A DNA stretch of 64,000 nucleotides. Origin: Burkholderia ubonensis (lineage in GTDB: Bacteria; Pseudomonadota; Gammaproteobacteria; Burkholderiales; Burkholderiaceae). Shown piece by piece: positions 57,513-64,000 of the stretch (its first letter is position 1; every line of letters begins with the position of its first letter). A program made the translations under genes and the position numbers. The notes beneath the pieces were generated by a model, which saw nothing but the letters and a program-made list of their open reading frames with translations, was not told where the DNA came from and made no database searches. The stretch is taken from the NCBI RefSeq assembly GCF_902833085.1, contig NZ_CADFEB010000012.1:62001-126000 (forward strand). Direction: 5' to 3'.

Positions 57513-58466
57513 ATGACGACGCCATCCAATCCGCCCCCCGGCGCGCCGGTGCCGCACCCGCGCTGGCTCGAGCCGATCCGCAAGCGGCTCGTGGCCGGCG
57601 TCACGCATCTGACGACGGGCGGCGGCGGCCCGTCGCTCGACTTTTCGTCGCCGCCCGGCGATCCGGGCCTGTTCGGCCCCGACGCGGTCTGCTGGCGCGT
57701 GCATGCGGACTTCGCGTCGATGATGACGGGCGGCATCTCCGCGCTGCTGCTGCAGGCGCTGCATCCGCTCGCGCTCGCCGGCGTATGGGATCACTCGTCG
57801 TTTCGCACCGACATCCTCGGGCGATTGCGGCGCACCGCGACGTTCATTTCCGGCACCACGTTCGGCAACCGCGCGGACGCGCTCGCGCTGATCGAGCGCG
57901 TGAAGGCGATTCACGCGAAGGTGCACGGCACCGCGCCCGACGGACGGCCGTACCGGGCCGACGATCCGGCGCTGCTGACCTGGGTGCACGTCGCGGAGGT
58001 ATCGAGCTTTCTCGCCGCGCATCTGCGCTACGTGAACCCGGCCTTGCCGGGCGAGCTGCAAGATCGCTATTACGCGGAAACGGCGCGCATCGCCGAGATG
58101 CTCGGCGCGCAGGACGTGCCCCGCTCACGCGCCGAGATCGACGCGTATCTGGCGCGCATGCGGCCCGCACTCGAAGCCGGGCCGCGCACGTTCGAGGTAA
58201 TGCGGATCCTGCTGAATGCGCCGGTCGCACGGCCGGCGATGCGGCCCGCCGCGACCCTCGTGATGCACGCCGGCATCGACCTGCTGCCGCCGTGGGCGCA
58301 GGACATGCTCGGGGTGTCGAGATTCGCGCCGCTGCGGCGCGCGGTGGTCCGGCCGGGTGTGCGCGTGGTCGCGCCGGTGCTGCGCTGGGCGCTCGTCAAT
58401 GGCGCATCGAGGCGCGCCCGGCGGCGCGCGACCGCAGCGCCGCAAAGCGGCAAGCCTTCCGCCTGA
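57513..58466 (+). CDS. MpaB/Lcp-like oxygenase family protein (DUF2236)
   Basis: A 317-residue protein of the DUF2236 family, whose members include latex-clearing protein and MpaB and bind haem b. The motif DFASMMTGGISALLLQALHPLALAGVWDHSSFRTD carries the conserved HPLA histidine. A second conserved histidine could be in WVHVAEVSSFL. The reaction here is unknown. The last 40 residues are Arg/Ala-rich. It begins 25 bases after ruvB on the same strand but is functionally unrelated. Confidence 0.85.
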   Translation: MTTPSNPPPGAPVPHPRWLEPIRKRLVAGVTHLTTGGGGPSLDFSSPPGDPGLFGPDAVCWRVHADFASMMTGGISALLLQALHPLALAGVWDHSSFRTDILGRLRRTATFISGTTFGNRADALALIERVKAIHAKVHGTAPDGRPYRADDPALLTWVHVAEVSSFLAAHLRYVNPALPGELQDRYYAETARIAEMLGAQDVPRSRAEIDAYLARMRPALEAGPRTFEVMRILLNAPVARPAMRPAATLVMHAGIDLLPPWAQDMLGVSRFAPLRRAVVRPGVRVVAPVLRWALVNGASRRARRRATAAPQSGKPSA

Positions 58467-58561
58467 CAGCCGGCTTCCAAGTAGTTCAATTTGCCGCGAT
58501 ATTCGTCTGACACGTTGCGTCGGCCGCGCACGGCCGGCAAGCCCGGCAAGATCGCCTGCGC

Positions 58562-59224
58562 TCAGAGCACCTTGCGGTACCCGTCGTCGTCGCTCGCCTC
58601 GTCCAGGTGCGACACGTCTGCCCACTGCACGACGTTCGCGCGTCCGTCCACGTAGTCGACGACGTTGATGCTCGTGTTGAGCAGCTGATAGTTGCGGGGC
58701 GCGGCGAGATCGAGCCCGTTCGCGAACCGGTACACGCAGTCGAGCACGCCGCCGTGCGCGACGCACGCGATCCGCCCGCCCGGATGCGCGGCGACGATCG
58801 GCTCGAGCGCGTGCAGCACGCGGTGGTAGAACGCACGCTGCGACTCGCCGCCTTCGGGCTCGAAGCCGGGGTCGCGCGTCTGCCACGCGGCGTACGCGTC
58901 GGGAAACCGCGCCTCGATCTCCGTGCTGTCGTGCCCCTGGAAGATGCCGTACGCACGCTCGCGCAAGCCTGCGCGCAGCACGAGCGGCAGGCCGAGCGCA
59001 TCGGCGGCCGGCTGCGCGGTCTGCTGCGCACGCATCAGGTCGCTCGAATAGATCGCGTCGACGCGCGCCCCGTCGCGTGTCTCACGCGCAAGACGCACGG
59101 CCAGCCGCTGCGCCTGCGCGAGGCCCGAGTCGGCCAGCGGAATGTCGATATGGCCCTGGATGCGCTTGATGCGGTTCCAGGCCGTCTCGCCATGACGGAT
59201 GAAGAGGATCTGCGTGGTGGCCAT
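58562..59224 (-). CDS. Histidine phosphatase superfamily protein
   Basis: A 220-residue phosphatase of the phosphoglycerate-mutase-like fold. The phosphorylated histidine is H11 in LFIRHGETAWN; the second arm is VAHGGVLD. LRERAYGIFQG holds the family's conserved Glu. It resembles GpmB/CobC-like members; the substrate cannot be told. It lies downstream of dtd (23-base gap) and is the last gene of the tyrS-dtd unit on the minus strand. Confidence 0.9.
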   Translation of the reverse strand: MATTQILFIRHGETAWNRIKRIQGHIDIPLADSGLAQAQRLAVRLARETRDGARVDAIYSSDLMRAQQTAQPAADALGLPLVLRAGLRERAYGIFQGHDSTEIEARFPDAYAAWQTRDPGFEPEGGESQRAFYHRVLHALEPIVAAHPGGRIACVAHGGVLDCVYRFANGLDLAAPRNYQLLNTSINVVDYVDGRANVVQWADVSHLDEASDDDGYRKVL

Positions 59225-59247
59225 CGCGACGGCGCCTCCGGGAAGAA

Positions 59248-59706
59248 TCAGGGCCGCACTTGCAGCCAGAATGTCACGGGCCCGTCGTTGACGAGCGAAA
59301 CCTGCATGTCGGCGCCGAACTCGCCGGTCGCGACGAGCGGATGGCGCGCACGCGCCGTGTCGACGAAATAGTCGAACAGGCGCGCGCCCTCGTCGGGCGG
59401 CGCCGCGGGCGTGAAGCTCGGACGCAGGCCGCTGTTGGTGTCCGCCGCGAGCGTGAACTGCGACACGAGCAGCAGGCCGCCCGCGCGCCCCGCGCCGTCG
59501 ATGTTCGACACCGGCAGGTTCATCTTGCCGGCCGCATCGCTGAACACGCGATAGCCGAGCACCTTCGCGAGCAGCTTGTCTGCCGCCGCCTCGGTGTCGC
59601 CGCGCTCCGCGCAGACGAGCGCGAGCAGGCCCGCGCCGATCTCGCCCGTCACGCGCTCGCCGACGCGCACGTCGGCGCGCTTCACGCGCTGGATCAACGC
59701 GATCAT
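59248..59706 (-). CDS. dtd: D-aminoacyl-tRNA deacylase
   Basis: A 152-residue enzyme that hydrolyses D-amino acids from tRNA. The conserved N-terminus [16 protein letters not shown], the SQFTLAAD motif with the catalytic Thr region and the GxP loop NDGPVTFWL are present. The ATG overlaps the tyrS stop as ATGA, so the two translation-quality genes are coupled. Confidence 0.96.
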   Translation of the reverse strand: MIALIQRVKRADVRVGERVTGEIGAGLLALVCAERGDTEAAADKLLAKVLGYRVFSDAAGKMNLPVSNIDGAGRAGGLLLVSQFTLAADTNSGLRPSFTPAAPPDEGARLFDYFVDTARARHPLVATGEFGADMQVSLVNDGPVTFWLQVRP

Positions 59707-60944
59707 GCGGTCAGCGTCACGCGCGCGAAGCGGCGCTTGCCGACCTGCACGACGTACTCGCCGGCCTCGATCTTGAGACCCTTGTCCGTGATCGCCGTAC
59801 CGTCGATCTTCACGCCGCCCTGCTCGATGTTGCGCAGCGCTTCGCTCGTCGACGGCACGAGGCCGGCCTGCTTCAGCAGCTGGCCGATCGCGAGCGGCGC
59901 GCCCGCGAGCGTCACCGACGGGATGTCGTCCGGCACGCCGCCCTTCGCGCGGTGGTTGAAGTCTTCGAGCGCGTGCTCGGCGTCGGCCTGCGAATGGAAG
60001 CGCGCGACGATTTCCTGCGCGAGCAGCACCTTGAAGTCGCGCGGATTGCGGCCGGCTTCGATCTCGCGGCGGAAGCCGATGATCTCGTCCATGCTGCGGA
60101 ACGACAGCAGCTCGAAGTAACGCCACATCAGCGTGTCCGAGATGCTCATCAGCTTGCCGAACATGTCGTTCGGCTTCTCGCTGATGCCGACGTAGTTGCC
60201 CTTCGACTTCGACATCTTCTCGACGCCGTCGAGGCCTTCGAGCAGCGGCATCGTCAGGATGCACTGTTGTTCCTGGCCGTACTGCTTCTGCAGCTCGCGG
60301 CCGACCAGCAGGTTGAACTTCTGGTCGGTGCCGCCCAGCTCGAGGTCGGCGTTCAGCACGACCGAGTCGTAGCCCTGCATCAGCGGGTATAGGAACTCGT
60401 GGATCGAGATCGGCACGCCGCTCTGGAAGCGCTTCGTGAAGTCCTCGCGCTCGAGGATCCGCGCGACCGTATAGCGCGACGCGAGCTTGATCATCCCGTC
60501 GGCGCCGAGCGGCATCGACCATTCGCTGTTGTAGCGGATCTCGGTCTTGTCGCGGTCGAGCACCAGCGCCGCCTGCTCGAAATAGGTCTTCGCGTTCGCC
60601 TCGATCTGCTCACGCGTGAGCGGCGGGCGCGTCGCGTTGCGGCCGGACGGATCGCCGATCTGCGACGTAAAGTCGCCGATCAGGAAGATCACCGTATGGC
60701 CGAGGTCCTGCAGCTGACGCATCTTGTTCAGCACGACCGTGTGGCCGATGTGGATGTCCGGCGCGGTCGGGTCGAGGCCGAGCTTGATGCGCAGCGGCTT
60801 GCCCGTGGCCGCGCTGCGCGCGAGCTTCTGCGCGAACTCTTCCTCGATCAGCAGCTCGTCGACGCCGCGCTTCGTGACGGCGAGCGCATGCCGCACTTCA
60901 TCTGTGATCGGGAAAACAGGCTTGGAACTGGTTTCGGTGCTCAT
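59703..60944 (-). CDS. tyrS: Tyrosyl-tRNA synthetase
   Basis: A 413-residue class I synthetase, TyrRS of the type common in beta-proteobacteria. Signatures are [18 protein letters not shown] with HIGH and [12 protein letters not shown] with KMSKS. The C-terminal S4-like RNA-binding domain includes [32 protein letters not shown] started at [11 protein letters not shown]; upstream in-frame codons look non-coding. It is divergent from anmK across 141 bases. Confidence 0.96.
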   Translation of the reverse strand: MSTETSSKPVFPITDEVRHALAVTKRGVDELLIEEEFAQKLARSAATGKPLRIKLGLDPTAPDIHIGHTVVLNKMRQLQDLGHTVIFLIGDFTSQIGDPSGRNATRPPLTREQIEANAKTYFEQAALVLDRDKTEIRYNSEWSMPLGADGMIKLASRYTVARILEREDFTKRFQSGVPISIHEFLYPLMQGYDSVVLNADLELGGTDQKFNLLVGRELQKQYGQEQQCILTMPLLEGLDGVEKMSKSKGNYVGISEKPNDMFGKLMSISDTLMWRYFELLSFRSMDEIIGFRREIEAGRNPRDFKVLLAQEIVARFHSQADAEHALEDFNHRAKGGVPDDIPSVTLAGAPLAIGQLLKQAGLVPSTSEALRNIEQGGVKIDGTAITDKGLKIEAGEYVVQVGKRRFARVTLTA

Positions 60945-61085
60945 CGGTGCCAGGAAGAAGGTCGCAAAAACAGGGATTTTCCCATAACTTGCGCGCGCAT
61001 CGCTTAACGGCGGTCCCGCTTGCGCGGATAATCGGCCGCACGGCGCGCGGCACCGGCCGCCGCCGCACGATCCAGGAGGGTTCAC

Positions 61086-62234
61086 GTGCCGCTGCGACGT
61101 CCATCATCCGGCCACCCGGCCGACGGCGTTTATTTCGGATTGATGTCGGGAACGAGCATGGACGGCGTCGACGGCGTCGCCGTGCGCTTCGAGACCGGCA
61201 AGCCGCCGGCCGTGCTTGCCGAGGCCTTCGTCGGGTTCGCGCAGACGCTGCGCGACGCGCTGTTCGCGCTGCAGCAGCCGGGCGAAAACGAGATCGAGCG
61301 CGAGGCGCTGGCCGCCAATGCGCTCGCGGCCCGCTACGCGGTTTGCTGCCATGAACTGCAGCGCGCGGCCGGCCTGTCGCCCGACCAGGTGCGCGCGATC
61401 GGCGTGCACGGGCAGACGGTACGCCACCGCCCCGAGCGCGGCTACACGCGGCAGACCAACAATCCGGCGCTGCTCGCCGAACTGACGCACATCGACGTGA
61501 TTGCCGACTTCCGCAGCCGCGACGTGGCCGCGGGCGGCCAGGGCGCGCCGCTCGTGCCGGCGTTCCATGCGACGGTATTCGGTGCGCCGCGCGAGACGCG
61601 GGTCGTCTGCAATCTCGGCGGAATCAGCAACATCACGATCCTGCCCGGCGACGGCGGCGACGTCCGCGGCTTCGACTGCGGCCCCGCGAATGCGCTGATC
61701 GACGAATGGGCGAGCCGCCATCTCGGCAAGCCCTACGACGAAGGCGGCAAGTTCGCCGCGCGCGGCACGGTCCATGCGCCGCTTCTCGATGCGCTGCTCG
61801 ACGAGCCCTATTTCGACGCGCCGCCACCCAAGAGCACCGGACGCGACCTGTTCAATCCGGCCTGGCTCGATGCCAGGCTGGCCGCATTCGCGCAGCTCGC
61901 GCCGGAGGATGTGCAGGCCACGCTCACGGCGCTGACGGCCGTGTCGATCGCGCACGAGATCGCGCAGCATGCGCCCGATTGCACGTCCGTCCATGTGTGC
62001 GGCGGCGGCGCCCGCAACCCCGTGCTGCTCGACGCGATTTCACGCGCGCTGCGCGACCGCGGCGTGCGCGCGGCAGTCGACACGACGGCCGCGCTCGGCG
62101 TGCCGCCGCAGCAGGTCGAGGCGCTCGCGTTCGCGTGGCTCGCGTACCGCTTCGTCGCACGCGAGCCCGGCAGCCTCGCGACGGTCACCGGCGCGGCCGG
62201 CGAGCGCGTGCTCGGCGCGCTCTATCCGCGCTGA
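61086..62234 (+). CDS. anmK: Anhydro-N-acetylmuramic acid kinase
   Basis: A 382-residue kinase that opens and phosphorylates anhydro-MurNAc in peptidoglycan recycling. Typical motifs are [47 protein letters not shown] and the ATP-binding [10 protein letters not shown]. The GTG at 61086 has AGGAGG at 61074-61079. It is divergent from tyrS and ends at a bidirectional terminator facing erpA. Confidence 0.96.
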   Translation: MPLRRPSSGHPADGVYFGLMSGTSMDGVDGVAVRFETGKPPAVLAEAFVGFAQTLRDALFALQQPGENEIEREALAANALAARYAVCCHELQRAAGLSPDQVRAIGVHGQTVRHRPERGYTRQTNNPALLAELTHIDVIADFRSRDVAAGGQGAPLVPAFHATVFGAPRETRVVCNLGGISNITILPGDGGDVRGFDCGPANALIDEWASRHLGKPYDEGGKFAARGTVHAPLLDALLDEPYFDAPPPKSTGRDLFNPAWLDARLAAFAQLAPEDVQATLTALTAVSIAHEIAQHAPDCTSVHVCGGGARNPVLLDAISRALRDRGVRAAVDTTAALGVPPQQVEALAFAWLAYRFVAREPGSLATVTGAAGERVLGALYPR

Positions 62235-62249
62235 AGCGGCATGCGCGCA

Positions 62250-62278
62250 TAAAAAACGGGGCTTCATGCCCCGTTTTT
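62250..62278. terminator. Bidirectional terminator between anmK and erpA
   Basis: AAAAAACGGGGC pairs with GCCCCGTTTTTT with a five-base loop; each strand ends in a T-run. Confidence 0.92.
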
Positions 62279-62313
62279 TCATTCCGGCGAACCGGATCGG
62301 ACGCGTCGTGCGC

Positions 62314-62682
62314 TCAGACCGAGAACGACGAACCGCACCCGCAGGTGGTCGTCGCGTTCGGGTTCTTGATCACGAACTGCGCGCCGTTCAGATCGTCCTT
62401 GTAGTCGATCTCTGCGCCGACCAGGTACTGGTAGCTCATCGAGTCGATCAGCAACTGGACGCCGTTCTTGTTCATCACGGTGTCGTCCTCGTTGACTTCC
62501 TCGTCGAACGTGAAGCCGTACTGGAAGCCGGAGCAGCCGCCACCCTGCACGAACACGCGCAGCTTCAGGTCAGGGTTGCCCTCTTCGTCGATCAGTTGCT
62601 TCACCTTCTCGGCCGCCGCGTCGGTGAAGACGAACGGAGCCGGCATTTCGGTCGTGGCTGCGGATTCGGTAACAGCGTTCAT
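62314..62682 (-). CDS. erpA: Iron-sulfur cluster insertion protein ErpA
   Basis: A 122-residue A-type carrier that delivers Fe-S clusters to apoproteins, including isoprenoid-synthesis enzymes. The three ligating cysteines are C50 ([11 protein letters not shown]), C114 and C116 (CGCGSSF). The N-terminal 18 residues are a typical beta-proteobacterial extension. It lies downstream of rpsI on the same strand but behind a terminator, so it probably has its own promoter in 62683-62820. Confidence 0.95.
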   Translation of the reverse strand: MNAVTESAATTEMPAPFVFTDAAAEKVKQLIDEEGNPDLKLRVFVQGGGCSGFQYGFTFDEEVNEDDTVMNKNGVQLLIDSMSYQYLVGAEIDYKDDLNGAQFVIKNPNATTTCGCGSSFSV

Positions 62683-62823
62683 GCGAACTCTCCAAAAAGC
62701 TTTAGCCGCTATTGTAGGGCCGATCTCAAGATCGTGCCGAAGTCCATGAAATCAACAGGTTCTTGTCGATTTCGTCAAACCGGCGGCCGGCGGCGGCGCG
62801 CAACCGCGAAACGGTCGCGCAAA

Positions 62824-62857
62824 AAAAAACCGCCAGCGCAAAAGCTGGCGGTTTTTT
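62824..62857 (-). terminator. Intrinsic terminator of rplM-rpsI
   Basis: CCGCCAGC (62830-62837) pairs with GCTGGCGG (62844-62851), with A/T extensions to both sides; on the minus strand it ends in a long T-run. Confidence 0.92.
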
Positions 62858-62898
62858 CGGCGGACGCCGCCCTGGAGCGGCGCGGCCACGAAGCGGAA

Positions 62899-63291
62899 TT
62901 AACGCTTCGAGAACTGCTTGGCGCGGCGTGCCTTGCGCAGACCGACCTTCTTACGCTCGACTTCACGTGCATCGCGCGTGACGAAGCCTGCGTTCGACAG
63001 CGACGGCTTCAGCGTCGCGTCGTAGTCGATCAGTGCACGGGTGATGCCGTGGCGCACTGCACCTGCCTGACCCGTTTCACCGCCGCCCGTCACGTTCACC
63101 TTGATGTCGAACGTCTGGCCGTGGTTCGTGAGTTCCAGCGGCTGACGCACGATCATCAGCGACGTTTCGCGCGAGAAGTAGTCAGCGATGGGCTTGCCGT
63201 TGACGACGATGTCGCCCTTGCCAGCCTTGATGAAGACACGAGCGACGGCGCTCTTGCGGCGGCCCGTACCGTAGTTCCAGTTACCGATCAT
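62899..63291 (-). CDS. rpsI: 30S ribosomal protein S9
   Basis: A 130-residue ribosomal protein. The start [29 protein letters not shown] and the end [12 protein letters not shown], whose C-terminal tail reaches the P site, are conserved. It lies 11 bases behind rplM in the standard L13-S9 operon. Confidence 0.98.
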   Translation of the reverse strand: MIGNWNYGTGRRKSAVARVFIKAGKGDIVVNGKPIADYFSRETSLMIVRQPLELTNHGQTFDIKVNVTGGGETGQAGAVRHGITRALIDYDATLKPSLSNAGFVTRDAREVERKKVGLRKARRAKQFSKR

Positions 63292-63302
63292 GTGGGCTCC
63301 CC

Positions 63303-63731
63303 TTAGATCTCGAGCGCCTTCGGCTGTTGAGCCGAGTGCGGATGCGTCGCTTCTGCGTAGACCTTCAGCTTCTTGATCATCGCGTAGCCGAGCGGGCCCT
63401 TCGGCAGCATGCCCTTGACCGCCTTCTCGAGCGCGCGGCCCGGGAAGCGTTCCTGCATCTTGCCGAACGTCGTTTCATAGATACCGCCCGGGTAGCCCGA
63501 GTGACGGTAGTACTTCTTGTCCAGAGTCTTGTTGCCCGTGACCTTCAACTTGCTCGCGTTGATGATGATGATGAAATCACCAGTGTCGACGTGCGGGGTG
63601 AACTCAGGCTTGTGCTTGCCGCGCAGACGGCGTGCCACTTCGCTGGCAACACGGCCGAGAACCTTATCCGTCGCGTCAATCACGTACCATTCGCGCGTCA
63701 CCTCATGGGCTTTTGCGGAAAACGTCTTCAT
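63303..63731 (-). CDS. rplM: 50S ribosomal protein L13
   Basis: A 142-residue early-assembly ribosomal protein: [20 protein letters not shown], followed by [28 protein letters not shown] and [10 protein letters not shown]. The operon has a strong promoter and a leader of about 115 bases. In Escherichia coli, L13 represses its own operon through the leader; the same may hold here. Confidence 0.98.
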
Positions 63732-63853
63732 GATCGATCCAAAAAAAATGCTGTGCCCGATGTGTTCTTTCCTGCTTGTGTAGGTGCGCTTCGAGGCGCG
63801 GTGCAGGCTCTCCCTGTTCTTTTTCCGTGGGCATGAATGCGGAAAAGCCCTGA

Positions 63854-63883
63854 ATTATAAAGGAATTGCCGCGCCACGGTCAA
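63854..63883 (-). promoter_or_regulatory. Promoter of rplM-rpsI
   Basis: On the minus strand TTGACC (63878-63883) and a perfect TATAAT (63854-63859) are 18 bases apart. Transcription would start near 63847, giving a leader of about 116 bases. The leader can form CCTGC/GCAGG around an inner GCGC/GCGC hairpin. The remaining bases to 64000 show no recognisable gene. Confidence 0.8.
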
Positions 63884-64000
63884 AGGGAATCCGCATCCGG
63901 GTGTCCGGCGCGCCGAAAATCGGCCAAAATCCGGTCCCACCCCGTTATATCCGGCGATTCCGAGCGCCCCGGGGGCATCCATCGGCGCACGCGAGAACGT

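Noticed and set aside
63728-63982. An 84-codon frame upstream of rplM on the minus strand
   Set aside because: It covers the rplM promoter and leader, has no Shine-Dalgarno and no recognisable sequence.

Overview
The window is chromosomal DNA of high GC content, roughly two thirds GC by eye, from a beta-proteobacterium. It is almost certainly a Burkholderia, most likely of the cepacia complex. This is inferred from the protein sequences and from gene neighbourhoods such as ubiA-katG-oxyR-recG / queA-tgt-yajC-secD-secF, dusB-fis-purH-ruvC-ruvA-ruvB and tyrS-dtd / anmK / erpA-rpsI-rplM. No search was run, so the species is not claimed. I see no rRNA, tRNA, CRISPR array, insertion sequence or prophage. 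The window is mostly core genome with small accessory insertions.

Layout. 1-1.4 kb: 3' end of a DAHP synthase gene (aroG type), then a Phd/VapC-type toxin-antitoxin pair with palindromes over its promoter. 1.5-3.3 kb, minus strand: flavohaemoglobin hmp with a candidate NsrR site, and a PduO-type cobalamin adenosyltransferase. 3.6-9.0 kb: a GlcD-like D-lactate dehydrogenase followed by glycolate oxidase glcD, glcE, glcF. 9.1-10.6 kb: PLP homeostasis protein and proC. 10.8-18.1 kb, minus strand: ubiA, a 54-residue small gene, katG, a 45-residue small gene in the katG leader, oxyR and recG. 18.3-24.3 kb: queA, tgt, yajC, secD, secF. 24.4-27.7 kb, minus strand: an MHS-type transporter and a cytochrome b561 gene with two yceI genes. 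27.9-31.5 kb: a pqiA-pqiA-pqiB-pqiC envelope lipid-transport operon. 32-36.2 kb: a Gcr-like membrane protein, a THUMP RNA methyltransferase and a lone Tai4-type type VI immunity protein. 36.2-40.3 kb: small regulator/enzyme pairs (ArsR with SRPBCC, VOC protein with a WYL regulator, nitrilase with a LysR regulator). 40.4-43.3 kb: split transhydrogenase pntAA-pntAB-pntB. 43.6-45.2 kb: Nudix gene and mnmA. 45.3-49.0 kb: HxlR regulator divergent from a flavodoxin-fold oxidoreductase, a membrane-anchored GltB-like protein and a GST. 49.2-57.5 kb: pepP, ubiH-like, dusB, fis, purH, ruvC, ruvA, ruvB. 57.5-63.7 kb: MpaB-like oxygenase, histidine phosphatase, dtd, tyrS, anmK, erpA, rpsI, rplM.

Themes. 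Oxidative and nitrosative stress is prominent: hmp, katG, oxyR, the pqi operon, cytochrome b561 with YceI, the HxlR/oxidoreductase pair and pntAB for NADPH supply. Envelope functions include SecDF-YajC, Pqi and AnmK. tRNA or RNA modification is spread over queA, tgt, mnmA, dusB and dtd, plus a THUMP methyltransferase.

No clear-cut new multi-gene system is present. The most interesting unexplained signals are the small gene with a strong Shine-Dalgarno between the OxyR-type site and katG, the orphan Tai4 immunity gene, an unassigned 16-bp inverted repeat between the cytochrome b561 and pqi promoters, a perfect ArsR operator inside a promoter spacer, a 9-bp tandem repeat in the -35 area of the MHS transporter gene, and a structured 433-bp leader before the Gcr-like gene.
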